Shown: positions 33,744 to 41,844, counted from the stretch's first letter. The stretch is DNA of 64,000 nucleotides from Nocardia asteroides (GCF_021183625.1 NZ_CP089214.1:5704001-5768000); one strand, 5' to 3'. The notes: generated by a model from the letters alone, not told the origin. Made by a program: numbers and translations.

Positions 33744-34112
33744 GTGAGTGCCTTTCCCTACAGCACGGATGTCCTCTCGGCCGACGTCGAGCTGTTGAAC
33801 CTGCCCGATATCGCCGAGCGGCTCGGCGTCCCGGTCACCCGGGTGCACCAGATGCTGCGCGACCACCAGTTGCTCGCGATCCGCCGGGACGGCGTCGTCG
33901 GCGTCCCCGCCCGCTTCTTCGACGCCGACGGTGCCGTCGTCAAGATGCTCACCGGCGTGATCACCGTCATGCGGGACAGCAAGTACACCGACGAGGAGAT
34001 CCTGGAGTGGGTCTTCACCGACGACCCCACGCTGCCCGGGAAGCCGGTCGACGCCCTGCACGGTGATCTGGCGCGCGAGGTCGTCCGCCGGGCCGCCGCG
34101 GATCCGTTCTGA
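33744..34112 (+). CDS. Small DNA-binding protein, PknL partner (Rv2175c-like)
   Basis: A 122-residue protein corresponding to Rv2175c, a winged or helix-turn-helix DNA-binding protein phosphorylated by PknL in mycobacteria. Visible features are NLPDIAERLGVPVTRVHQMLRDHQLLAIRRDGVVGVP (excisionase-like HTH) and a C-terminal helical part TDEEILEWVFTDDPTLPGKP. GTG 33744 is preferred; TTG 33738 is in frame. The N-terminal Ser/Thr-containing stretch SAFPYSTD is where phosphorylation occurs in the relative. It is divergent from pknL (120 bp), so both are probably co-regulated. Downstream the accessory island begins. Confidence 0.88.
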   Translation: MSAFPYSTDVLSADVELLNLPDIAERLGVPVTRVHQMLRDHQLLAIRRDGVVGVPARFFDADGAVVKMLTGVITVMRDSKYTDEEILEWVFTDDPTLPGKPVDALHGDLAREVVRRAAADPF

Positions 34113-34205
34113 GCGGTTAGTTCGCCGGGCCCGGTCGCCGTCCGCTCCGCCTCCTGGATGCTGTCAGCGCTCGGAGTGGAGGTGTTCGGGCCGGGGCGCG
34201 AATGC

Positions 34206-34424
34206 CTATTCCATCAGGTACAGCCGCTCGTTCGGCAGACGGCTGTACAGCGGAGTGCACTCGGTATCCACGCTCACCGCATCCACGTACCGGCGTTCCG
34301 CGTGCTCCCGCACGAAGGTCGACGCTGTCGTCAGACAGGCGACGAAGTCCAGCGGTATCCCACCGAGCCGGATGCTCAGATGCACATCCGGCTCATTCGG
34401 TCTCGGAGACTCGGCCGCTGTCAC
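34206..34424 (-). CDS. Hypothetical protein (72 aa), accessory island
   Basis: Small hydrophilic protein with no recognised family: it begins MTAAESPRPNEPDVHLSIRL and ends RLPNERLYLME. Two GTG codons, 34427 and 34424, could start it; 34424 overlaps the stop of the upstream small gene as GTGA, which argues for coupling and for its reality. Codon use is less GC-biased than in the flanking backbone genes, consistent with acquired DNA. Confidence 0.5.
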   Translation of the reverse strand: MTAAESPRPNEPDVHLSIRLGGIPLDFVACLTTASTFVREHAERRYVDAVSVDTECTPLYSRLPNERLYLME

Positions 34425-34621
34425 CACCGGGCCTGGCCGTCCGCCAGGTCCAGTGCTTCCCCCAGCGTCACCGAGCCAACGGCACGCCCCCGATGCCCGG
34501 TTACCGGTCCATCCCAGGTGCGGAGCGCCAGCGCCACTGCTTCCAGCATCTCGACCGACACCGCGCGCCGCTGGTGCTGTGCCCGAGGGAACCGAACACG
34601 CTGCGGCAGTTGCTTACTCAC
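34421..34621 (-). CDS. Hypothetical protein (66 aa), accessory island
   Basis: A 66-residue basic protein starting at GTG 34621 with AAGGGGGAA upstream, a good ribosome-binding site. It reads SKQLPQRVRFPRAQHQRRAV at the start and LGEALDLADGQARW at the end. The family is not recognised; the middle (MLEAVALALRTWDG) could form one helix. It is the first gene of a two-gene minus-strand unit divergent from the DUF6879/XRE genes, an arrangement often seen in WhiJ-like islands of actinobacteria. Confidence 0.55.
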   Translation of the reverse strand: MSKQLPQRVRFPRAQHQRRAVSVEMLEAVALALRTWDGPVTGHRGRAVGSVTLGEALDLADGQARW

Positions 34622-34724
34622 CAGTTCCCCCTTGGACTCTTGGTTCGCACTCGACACCAGGGGCGGACACCGATGCCGAGTGCTGAGCAAGACGCTACGA
34701 ACGCGCCAGGGAACTGATCCACCG

Positions 34725-34821
34725 ACTTGCCCAAACTTGCCTGAATGCCTATCCAGCTGCTGCGTATCGGTCTGATCTGCGTAACACTGGCTGTAGTACT
34801 TTGCCAAACACAGCCAAACTT
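34725..34821. promoter_or_regulatory. Candidate operator with repeated TTGCCnAAAC-like motif
   Basis: The divergent spacer between the two small minus-strand genes and the plus-strand island genes contains acttgcccaaacttgcc at 34725-34741 and ttgccaaacacagccaaac at 34801-34819, i.e. four related GCC(C)AAAC/TTGCC words. The stretch is AT-richer than its surroundings. It could be the binding site of the island's XRE regulator; this is inference. Confidence 0.4.
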
Positions 34822-34882
34822 CCGGCGGTAGCGGACGGGCGAGTGCCCGACGCTGTACGCGACGGATCAAGGCACCTACGCG

Positions 34883-35131
34883 GTGCAGGGTTGGGCGACC
34901 GGCCGGGCCGAAACGGTGGAAATCCCGCACCTGCTCGTCGGGTTCGCCGAGCCCGACACGTTCGTGGGGGCCGGGCTCGCCGACACCGGCCGGGGGACCT
35001 TCACCCTCGTCGGCCGACCTATCACCGACCCTGGGACGCTGGCGCAGATGAACCTCGCCGACGACGAGTCGGCGATCGAGGTTCCCAAGCAGACGCGGAG
35101 GTTCTACGGGCATGCTGCTTCGCCCCAATGA
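34883..35131 (+). CDS. Hypothetical island protein with damaged or non-standard start
   Basis: At least 82 residues from GTG 34883 (QGWATGRAETVEIPHLLVGF and FTLVGRPITDPGTLAQMNLA are readable). The frame is coding-like further upstream: CPTLYATDQGTYAV from about 34844 resembles the N-terminus I recall for this actinobacterial family. Between the in-frame TAG at 34829 and that block there is no ATG, GTG or TTG; ACG 34835 and CTG 34853 are the only near-start codons. Either a non-standard start is used or the start was lost. It overlaps the DUF6879 gene by 20 bp. Confidence 0.5.
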   Translation: MQGWATGRAETVEIPHLLVGFAEPDTFVGAGLADTGRGTFTLVGRPITDPGTLAQMNLADDESAIEVPKQTRRFYGHAASPQ

Positions 35132-35639
35132 CGAGCCGGAGCTCTGGGGTTCGCTGTTCGCCGAGTGCGAGCGGTCGGCATTCCACCTGGAGACTCTGGA
35201 CGCCTACGCCGTAGCGTCCGAGTCCGAGCCGTTGCGCCGGTTCCTGGACGGCGAACCGGCCGACACGAGCTGGTTCGACCCGTGGCGAGCCGTGCTGGCG
35301 GACGCCACCGGCCGGGGTGTGTCCGTGAGCCGGGTTCGGGTGGTCACGCAACCGTTGACCGACTATCACCGCTGGTTGCTGACGCTGACGCCGGAGAACA
35401 TCACCGCAGGGGAGGACATTCGCTATCTGCCCCGGCATCTCGCGGGGGAGGTGCCGACGGAAGATTTCTGGCTGTTCGACGACTCCCGAGTGGCGTTCCA
35501 TGCCAGGGATGCCGGGAACCGGGGGCTCGCGATGGTGGTGACCACCGATCCGGGATTGGTCCGGTACTGCGTGCAGACGCGTGATCAGCTGTGGCCGTCG
35601 GCGACGCGGTTCGACGAGTACGCGGGGTCGCTCGGGTGA
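35112..35639 (+). CDS. DUF6879 family protein
   Basis: A 175-residue protein matching DUF6879, a family found beside XRE-DUF5753 regulators in Nocardia and Streptomyces. Features: FAECERSAFHLETLDAY at the start, PLRRFLDGEP, WFDPWRAVLADATGRG, VRVVTQPLTDYHRWLL and DFWLFDDSRVAF. Function is unknown; the conserved aromatic/acidic residues suggest a compact signalling or nucleic-acid-associated protein. Its stop overlaps the start of the XRE gene as GTGA, so the two are coupled. Confidence 0.75.
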   Translation: MLLRPNDEPELWGSLFAECERSAFHLETLDAYAVASESEPLRRFLDGEPADTSWFDPWRAVLADATGRGVSVSRVRVVTQPLTDYHRWLLTLTPENITAGEDIRYLPRHLAGEVPTEDFWLFDDSRVAFHARDAGNRGLAMVVTTDPGLVRYCVQTRDQLWPSATRFDEYAGSLG

Positions 35640-36460
35640 CTTCGCCCCGGCAGGCTCGGGAGGCGCTGGGTGGGCGGCTCCGCGAGATGCGGAGGGATGC
35701 TGGGCTGACCGGTCGCCGGTTGGCCCAGCTCTCCGGGTGGCACGAATCGAAAGTTTCCAAGATCGAATCAGGCAGCAGACCGCCCAGCGAGGGTGACCTG
35801 CGCGCCTACGTCGATCACACCGGCACTCAGGATCAGTTGGCCGATCTGATAGCCACCCTGCGCGGGATCGAAACGGCGTATGTCGAACTTCGGCGGTCGC
35901 TCGCTACCGGTACGCGGCGACGCCAGGAGCGGTAGGTGACGCTGGCACGGGACACCCGGCTCCAGCGCATCTACGAACCCCAGATCATTCCGGGGATCTT
36001 CCAGACGCCTGAGTATGCCGAGCAGATACTCCGGCGCGCGGTGCGGTTCTACGGGATCCCCGACGACGTCGAAGCCGGGGTATCGAAGCGGATCGAGCGG
36101 CAACAGTGGTTGTACCGGGGAGACCGGCGGTTCCACGTCGTGGTGACCGAACAGGCCATCCGCAACCCGGTGGGCGGCTCCGGTGTCCACCGGGGGCAGC
36201 TGGATCGGCTGCTGACTGTGTCGGGGCTTCCGCGGGTACTACTGGGTGTCATCCCGGCTGGTCGGCCGATGCCGATGCAATCCACCAACTTCGTCATGTT
36301 CGATGCCCGGCTGGTGCTGGTGGAGACACCCGCCGCCGAGCTGTCGGTAACTCGGCCTCGCGAGATCGAGATCTACGCCCGACTCTTCGCCGAGCTGGCC
36401 GAGTCGTCGGTGACCGGGGATGCCGCGCGAAGGCTGGTTCGCCAGGTGCTGGACGACTGA
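35636..36460 (+). pseudogene. XRE-HTH/DUF5753 regulator split by an in-frame amber stop
   Basis: WhiJ-like regulator, normally about 275-285 residues. Codons 1-99 (35636-35935) encode an XRE helix-turn-helix (LTGRRLAQLSGWHESKVSKIE). A TAG at 35933 stops the frame, and the next codon is GTG followed in the same frame by 174 codons of DUF5753: LARDTRLQRIYEPQIIPGIFQTPEYAEQIL and onward to VRQVLDD. No frameshift is needed to join the halves, so a single base change (for example TGG to TAG) explains the split. The downstream half could still be translated from GTG 35936 as a DNA-binding-less fragment. Readthrough or a sequencing error cannot be excluded. Confidence 0.75.
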
Positions 36461-36522
36461 AGCGCCGACGTTGTCGCGGAGACCACCGTCGATATCCGGC
36501 GAGTGGGCTCCGGACAGCGCGA

Positions 36523-36557
36523 AGGCCGGGCCTCGTCGTCCGGCGGGGGCCCGGCCT
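36523..36557. terminator. Hairpin terminator between island and mptA
   Basis: 10-bp perfect stem (aggccgggcc and its complement) with a 15-base loop, between the convergent XRE-DUF5753 and mptA genes. Likely bidirectional. Confidence 0.65.
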
Positions 36558-36577
36558 CGATTCCTCGCACCCCGCGA

Positions 36578-38185
36578 TCAGCTGCGCGCGGGAATCACCG
36601 TCGGGGTGGTGACGGGGGAGCGGGTGGAGCGCAGGCGGAGCGGGTCGACGGTGCTCAGGGAGAGCGCGGCGACGACGGCGGCGAAGACGGCGAGCGCGAC
36701 GTGCCAGAAGTTGTAGAGCCCGATCGAGCCGTCCGGTTGGAAGACCAGCATGAGCCAGGTGCAGAGCCCGACCAGCACCTGCAGGGTGCCGAGTGAGAGT
36801 GCGAAGCCCGCGGCGAGCGCAAGGGGCCAGGAGTAGTACCAGGGCAGCGCGGCGGGGGAGAGGATGACGATCGCGACGAAGGCGATCATGATCCCGGCGA
36901 CCGCCTCGCGCTCGCTGTCCTTGAACCGCCACCAGGTCCAGACCAGCACCGCGAGCAGCGCCAGCATGCAGAGCAGCCGGGTGATGTCGAGCACCTGGCC
37001 GATCCGCAGCGGGGAGACCCAGGTGAGCGCGTGCGCCATGACGGTCGGCAGCGAGAGCCAGTTGATGATCTTCTTCGACCCGGAGAGCGCGGTGAGCCAG
37101 CCGATGCCGACCCCGGCCAGCGCGGAGGCGGCGACGAAGACGACCGCGAAGACGCCCAGCCCGAGCCCGGCGATCTTGGCGAACATGAGCGTGGGGTGCG
37201 GCAGCTCGGCGCTCTCCGAGTCGTCGCCCGCTGCTCGCCGCGCGGCTCTGCGCTCCCGCTCGTGGATCATCCAGATCCAGACCAGGAAGGGCAGCGCGAC
37301 GCCCGCGGTGGCCTTGATGGCGACGCCGATCGCCACCACCACGATCCCGGCGACGTGGTGCCGCTCCAGGACCAGCGCGATGGCGGCGCAGAGCAGCCCG
37401 ACCATGAGCATCTCGTTGTGCACGCCGCCGATCAGGTGGATCAGCACCAGCGGGTTCAGCACCGCCAGCCAGAGCGCGACGGTCGGCTTGCCGCCGAGGT
37501 GCTTGGTCAGGTAGGGCACCGCCCACATCATCAGCGCGAGGCCGGGCAGCATCACCAGCCGAAGCGCGATGGTCCCCGCCACCACGTTCTCCCCGGTCAG
37601 CATGGTGATCGCGCGGCCGAGCAGCAGGAAGATCGGGCCGTACGGGGCGGTGGTCGTGGTCCAGACCGGGCTCACGTTGTCCAGCAGCACGCCGGGGTTG
37701 GCGACCGGGCCGACCTGATACGGGTCGAAGCCGTCGCGCAGCAGCGCGCCCTGCGCCAGGTACGAGTAGGCGTCCCGGCTGAACATCGGCACCGCGAAGA
37801 GCAGCGGGAAGATCCAGATCCCGACGATCGCGCGCAGCTCGTTCAGCGTCACCGTGGAGCGGGCGCCGCCGGTGCCGAGCGTGGCCCGGCCCAGCCGCAC
37901 CCAGGCGGTGATCATGAGCAGCACGCCGATCCAGATCAGGATGGTCGACAGCGCGTAGCCGTGGCCGAAGCGCAGCCAGGAGAGGTGCGCGGCCTCCAGC
38001 AGCGGATCCCGCTTGCGCACGCTCCCGGCGCCGAACCCGCCGAAGGTGATCAGGACCGCGCCTGCCAGCCCGAGCAGCGCGGCGTGCCCCTCGGGGCTGC
38101 GCAGGAAGTCGGCGGCCACCCGCACCCGCCCGCGCTGCTGCGCGGCGCCTGCGGCGGTGGTCACGGTGGAAAGCGTTTCGGTCAT
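36578..38185 (-). CDS. mptA: Polyprenol-phosphomannose-dependent alpha-1,6-mannosyltransferase (MptA)
   Basis: GT-C integral membrane mannosyltransferase that extends the lipomannan core, using polyprenyl-phosphate mannose on the outer face. The 535 residues contain 12-13 membrane helices; the first extracytoplasmic loop holds the acidic catalytic motif (MFSRDAYSYLAQGALLRDG-type segment). LNPLVLIHLIGGVHNE and SPAALPWYYSWPLALA are further family blocks. ATG 38185 is chosen over 38251. It acts after PimB in the same lipoglycan pathway. In mycobacteria it lies next to idsA2 and the Rv2175c gene, as here except for inserted genes. Confidence 0.92.
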   Translation of the reverse strand: MTETLSTVTTAAGAAQQRGRVRVAADFLRSPEGHAALLGLAGAVLITFGGFGAGSVRKRDPLLEAAHLSWLRFGHGYALSTILIWIGVLLMITAWVRLGRATLGTGGARSTVTLNELRAIVGIWIFPLLFAVPMFSRDAYSYLAQGALLRDGFDPYQVGPVANPGVLLDNVSPVWTTTTAPYGPIFLLLGRAITMLTGENVVAGTIALRLVMLPGLALMMWAVPYLTKHLGGKPTVALWLAVLNPLVLIHLIGGVHNEMLMVGLLCAAIALVLERHHVAGIVVVAIGVAIKATAGVALPFLVWIWMIHERERRAARRAAGDDSESAELPHPTLMFAKIAGLGLGVFAVVFVAASALAGVGIGWLTALSGSKKIINWLSLPTVMAHALTWVSPLRIGQVLDITRLLCMLALLAVLVWTWWRFKDSEREAVAGIMIAFVAIVILSPAALPWYYSWPLALAAGFALSLGTLQVLVGLCTWLMLVFQPDGSIGLYNFWHVALAVFAAVVAALSLSTVDPLRLRSTRSPVTTPTVIPARS

Positions 38186-38333
38186 CGGTCTCGGGACGTG
38201 TCGGGGAAAGCCATCCGGAGCGGATCCCCCCGTCGTGGTCGGCGGTCGCAACCGCGGAGCGAATAGGTCTGCGCCGGCTTCACCGGTGGGCCGGCCGGTA
38301 CGGCTGCCCAGTCTACGAGCCGTCCGGAGAACA

Positions 38334-39914
38334 CTAACCCGCCGGTGCGCGGTGATCGAGCCGGGCGGGCGCCGCCGCCCCGGTGATCCGTTGCGCCGCG
38401 AGCTTTCCGGAGAGCAACGCGGTCGGCACCCCGACGCCGGGGGTGGTGCCGCAGCCCGCCAGCACGACGTTGTCGTACCGGCGCGGCAGGTTCCGCGGGC
38501 GGAACGGACCGGTCTGCCGGAAGAGGTGCGCCGCGGAGAACGGGCTCCCGGCCAGCATGCCGCGGGCCAGCCAGGTCGCCGGGGTGTCGAGGTGGTCGAC
38601 GGCGAAGTGGCCGGAGATGCCGGTGTAGCCGCGGCTCTCCAGCAGCGCGAGCAGCTCGCGCAGGTACGCCGGGCCGAGCCGGTCCCAATCCAGCGGGGCC
38701 GCGGTGAGATTCGGGCACGGGGCGAGCAGCGAGAAGGGCTCGGCGGGGCCGTCCGGGCGCTGGATCAGCAGCGCCGGGTCGGTGAGCGCGGGGCGGGTGA
38801 GCAGCAGCGAGGGGTCGCTCATCAGCCTGCCCCGGCCGCGGCCCGCGGTGATCTCGGCGAAGGTGCGCTCCCAGGCGGCGCCGAAGTCGATGGTGTGGTG
38901 CGCCTGGATCGGCCAGCGGGCGGCGACCGCGGCGGGCACGGTGCCGTGCGCGACCACCGCCGAGGGCGAGGCGCGCAGCCCCGGCCTGCGGCGCAGCCCG
39001 AAGCGGCCGAGCTCGCCGAGGTCGGCGGTGAGCACGACGGCGTCGCACTCGACCGCGCTGCCGTCGGCCAGCCGGACCTCGGTGGCGCGGCGTCCGCGGT
39101 ACGTGACGCCCGCCGCCTCGGCGCCGAGCCGGAGGGTGCCGCCCGCCGCGGTGAAGGCACCCGCCATCGAGGCGGCGATGGCGCGCATGCCGCCCTCGGG
39201 GTAGAAGACGCCGAGCGAGGTGTCCATGTGCGGGATGGCGCCGTAGACGGCCAGCGCCTGCGCGGGCGCGGTGCCCGCGTACAGCGCCTGGAAGGTGAAG
39301 ACCCGGGCGATCCGCGGGTCGCGGACGAAACCGGCCACCGCCGGGCCGAGCCTGCCGAAGCCGCCGAGCCGGAGCAGCCGCAGCAGCGCGGCGCGCTTGG
39401 CCGGGTAGCGGACCATGTCCAGCGCGGAGTCGAAGTTGGTGTCCATGAACTCGCCGTACTCGGCCCGGTAGATCCGGGCCAGCCAGGAGCGCAGGGCGCG
39501 GTAGCCGCGCGCCGCCTCCGGCCCGGCGAAGCGGTCGACCTCGGCGGCCATGGCCTCGGGGTCGGCGAAGACGCGCAGGTCGGCGCCGTCGGCGAAGCGG
39601 GCGTGGTAGCTGGGGGTGAGCGGGCGCAGCCGGAGCGGGGGGTCGGTGTGCTCCGGGGTGGCGCCGACGGCGGCGAGCGCCTCGGTGACCAGCTCGGGGA
39701 GGGTGAGCACGGTGGCGCCCGAGTCGATCTCGTAGTCCGGGCCGCGGTAGCGCCCGACCCGGCCGCCGGGGTGGTCGGCGCGCTCCAGCACGGTGACCCG
39801 GTGTCCGGCGCCGGTCAGGTACAGCGCGGCGGCGAGGCCGGCCAGGCCCGCGCCGACCACGGCCACCCGTTCGGGGTGACCGGGGACGGTGGCGGGCGCG
39901 GGCCCGCGGCTCAT
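38334..39914 (-). CDS. crtI: Phytoene desaturase family protein (CrtI)
   Basis: FAD-dependent carotenoid desaturase, 526 residues. The dinucleotide fold VAVVGAGLAGLAAALYLTGAGHRVTVLE is at about 17-44, followed by HPGGRVGR; the C-terminal FAD motif is NVVLAGCGTTPGVGVPTALLSGKLAA. YPEGGMRAIAASMA and the middle region EFMDTNFDSALDM are typical of actinobacterial CrtI. It is the last gene of an idsA-unknown-crtI operon, coupled by ATGA. A phytoene synthase is not in the window. Confidence 0.88.
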   Translation of the reverse strand: MSRGPAPATVPGHPERVAVVGAGLAGLAAALYLTGAGHRVTVLERADHPGGRVGRYRGPDYEIDSGATVLTLPELVTEALAAVGATPEHTDPPLRLRPLTPSYHARFADGADLRVFADPEAMAAEVDRFAGPEAARGYRALRSWLARIYRAEYGEFMDTNFDSALDMVRYPAKRAALLRLLRLGGFGRLGPAVAGFVRDPRIARVFTFQALYAGTAPAQALAVYGAIPHMDTSLGVFYPEGGMRAIAASMAGAFTAAGGTLRLGAEAAGVTYRGRRATEVRLADGSAVECDAVVLTADLGELGRFGLRRRPGLRASPSAVVAHGTVPAAVAARWPIQAHHTIDFGAAWERTFAEITAGRGRGRLMSDPSLLLTRPALTDPALLIQRPDGPAEPFSLLAPCPNLTAAPLDWDRLGPAYLRELLALLESRGYTGISGHFAVDHLDTPATWLARGMLAGSPFSAAHLFRQTGPFRPRNLPRRYDNVVLAGCGTTPGVGVPTALLSGKLAAQRITGAAAPARLDHRAPAG

Positions 39915-40492
39915 GCGTCGAGCAGCTCGGCGATTCCCGCCAGGGTGCGGTCCTCGGCCGCGCGGTCGCGGGCGATCTGCAGGGCGCGGTACTCGATCTC
40001 GAACTCGTCGGGCTCCGGCTCGGGGCGGCGCTGGGTGCCGCGCCGCTGCCGCGCGATCAGCGGGCGCGGCTCGTCGTCCTCCCGGACGAGGTCGGCGGCG
40101 TCGTACTCCGCGCCGGTCTCGGCCTCGGTCGCGCTCCGGGCGTCGGCGGTCTCGTCGCGAACGTCGGCGGTCTCGTCCTGCGCGCGAACGTCGGTGGTCT
40201 CGTCGTGCGCGGCGGCGTCGCCCGGCTCGCGGCCGGTGCCGTCCGCGCGGTCACGGTCCGGGCCGGGCTCGAACCCGGCCTCCGGCTCGAACTCCGCGGC
40301 GGGGAAGCCGGCGGGGACGATCACCGTGCGCCTGCGGCGGCCGGTCGGGATGGTGCGCGGCGCGGGCAACCCGGCGCCGAGCACGACCCGGCGCTCGCCC
40401 GGCGTCGGGCCTGGCCTGCGGCTGCCCCGCGGTGCGGGCGGGCAGCTGCCGACGACGATCACTCGGTCCTGCGGGGCGACGAAGGCTCTCAT
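39911..40492 (-). CDS. Unknown acidic repeat protein between prenyl synthase and CrtI
   Basis: A 193-residue protein not recognised. The first 65 residues are basic and Pro-rich (RVVLGAGLPAPRTIPTGRRR), the middle (about 75-140) is highly acidic with imperfect repeats DETTDVRAQ, DETADVR and DETADARS, and the end is helical (EFEIEYRALQIARDRAAEDRT, AGIAELLDA). No signal peptide or membrane helix. Its start overlaps the idsA stop and its stop overlaps the crtI start, both by ATGA, so it is almost certainly translated. A scaffold or regulator of prenyl/carotenoid enzymes is one guess; nothing in the sequence proves it. Confidence 0.65.
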   Translation of the reverse strand: MRAFVAPQDRVIVVGSCPPAPRGSRRPGPTPGERRVVLGAGLPAPRTIPTGRRRRTVIVPAGFPAAEFEPEAGFEPGPDRDRADGTGREPGDAAAHDETTDVRAQDETADVRDETADARSATEAETGAEYDAADLVREDDEPRPLIARQRRGTQRRPEPEPDEFEIEYRALQIARDRAAEDRTLAGIAELLDA

Positions 40493-41649
40493 AGGGCTCT
40501 CCTGGTGGCGGCCAGCGCCATCGCGCGCAACTGCGCTTTCGCGACGGGCTCGGCCGAGCTGGATTCGAGCGCGGCCAGGCCGCGCTCGGTGAGGTCGGTG
40601 ATGCGGGTCTCCACGTCGTCGACCGCACCCAGGTCGACGAGCAGCTCCCGCAGTTGCGCCACCTCGCCGGCACCGAGGTCGGTGCCGATCCGGGAGCGCA
40701 GCAGTCGGGCGGCGGCCGGGTCGGTGGCGTCGGCGCGGCGCAGCGCCTCGGCCAGCAACACGGTGCGCTTGCCCTCGCGCAGATCGTCACCGGACGGCTT
40801 GCCGGTGACCTCGGGGTCGCCGAACACCCCGAGCAGGTCGTCGCGCAGCTGGAAGGCGACGCCGATGTCCTTGCCGAACGTCCGGTACGCCGCGACCAGC
40901 TCGGGGCCGGCGTCGGCCAGCGCCGCACCGAGGTGCAGCGGACGTTCGATGGTGTAGGCCGCGGTCTTGAACTCGCAGATGCGCAGCGCCGCCGCGACCG
41001 ATTCGTCGCCGCCCGCCTCGCCCTGGATGTCAAGCAGTTGCCCGCCGAGCACCTCGGTGCGCATGCGCGCCCACACCGTGGCGAACCTGGCCAGCGCGGC
41101 CGGGTCGAGCCCGGCCCCGTTCACCATGTCGTCGGCCCAGGCCAGCGCGAGATCGCCGACCAGGATCGCCACCGAGACGCCGAAGTGTGCCGCGTCCCCG
41201 GTGAGCGCCCGCTCCCGGTGCCGCTGCTCGAAATCGACGTGCACGGTGGGGAACCGGCGCCTGGTCCGCGACGAATCGATGATGTCGTCGTGGATCAGCG
41301 CGCAGGCCTGCACCAGCTCCAGCGCCGAGCAGGCACGGAGCACCCGGGCGGCGTCGGGGCCGTCCGGGTCGCCACCGGCACCGAGCCAGCCGGTCCAGGC
41401 GAACGAGGGCCGGGTCCGCTTGCCGCCGCGCAGCACGAACTCGCGCAGCACGTCGGCGGATTCCACGAAGGGCGGGCCGAGCGGCTCGACCAGTGCCACC
41501 CTGGTCTCGAAGAACTCGGCCAGCGCGCCCTCGACGGCGGTGACGAAGGCGCGAAGTGCCCGCCGTGGATCGGGCGCCGCGAGGGTGGCCGTCGCCGCGG
41601 CGGTGCGCCCGGTGGCGGCGGGCGACGGGGTGCCTGGTCCGGCGGACAG
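40489..41649 (-). CDS. idsA2: Polyprenyl (geranylgeranyl-type) diphosphate synthase, possible CTG start
   Basis: Trans-prenyltransferase that makes the C20 precursor for carotenoids or other prenyl lipids. Motifs: VLRGGKRTRPSF, first aspartate-rich region LIHDDIIDSSRTRR, and second FQLRDDLLGVFGD; GKP-SGDDLREGKRT follows. From CTG 41649 the product has 386 residues; this CTG has GGGAGG 5 bases upstream. ATG 41724 is in frame but has no ribosome-binding site and would place the 26-bp hairpin at 41681-41706 inside the coding sequence. Equivalent to idsA2 beside mptA in mycobacteria; here crtI and an unknown gene follow in the operon. Divergent from metF. Confidence 0.85.
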   Translation of the reverse strand: MSAGPGTPSPAATGRTAAATATLAAPDPRRALRAFVTAVEGALAEFFETRVALVEPLGPPFVESADVLREFVLRGGKRTRPSFAWTGWLGAGGDPDGPDAARVLRACSALELVQACALIHDDIIDSSRTRRRFPTVHVDFEQRHRERALTGDAAHFGVSVAILVGDLALAWADDMVNGAGLDPAALARFATVWARMRTEVLGGQLLDIQGEAGGDESVAAALRICEFKTAAYTIERPLHLGAALADAGPELVAAYRTFGKDIGVAFQLRDDLLGVFGDPEVTGKPSGDDLREGKRTVLLAEALRRADATDPAAARLLRSRIGTDLGAGEVAQLRELLVDLGAVDDVETRITDLTERGLAALESSSAEPVAKAQLRAMALAATRRAL

Positions 41650-41680
41650 GGGAACCTCCCGGAATCGGTTCTCGGGGCCG

Positions 41681-41706
41681 GTGCGGGCACGACGACGTGC
41701 CCGCAC
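41681..41706 (-). promoter_or_regulatory. Leader hairpin upstream of idsA2
   Basis: 10-bp perfect inverted repeat (gtgcgggcac and its complement) with loop gacgac, 31 bp upstream of the proposed CTG start of idsA2. Could be a leader structure or an operator; it supports the idea that this stretch is not coding. Confidence 0.45.
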
Positions 41707-41844
41707 AGGAGATGCTCGGGGCATGACAGCACGGCTCAATCGATGCACAGCCGTCTGCCGTAGGATACGCGCTCCCGTTCGCGCGCCGCACACCGCGGTG
41801 GCCGGGCGCCCCGGCGGGCGCGGCGCGGGCTCTACACTGGGCCG

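Noticed and set aside
35933..35935. Amber codon as a site for pyrrolysine or programmed readthrough
   Set aside because: No pyl genes or readthrough context; a point mutation or natural split is simpler. Kept as an alternative only.
34206..36475. Prophage or integrative element
   Set aside because: No integrase, attachment-site duplication, tRNA or phage structural gene seen; only regulator-type genes.
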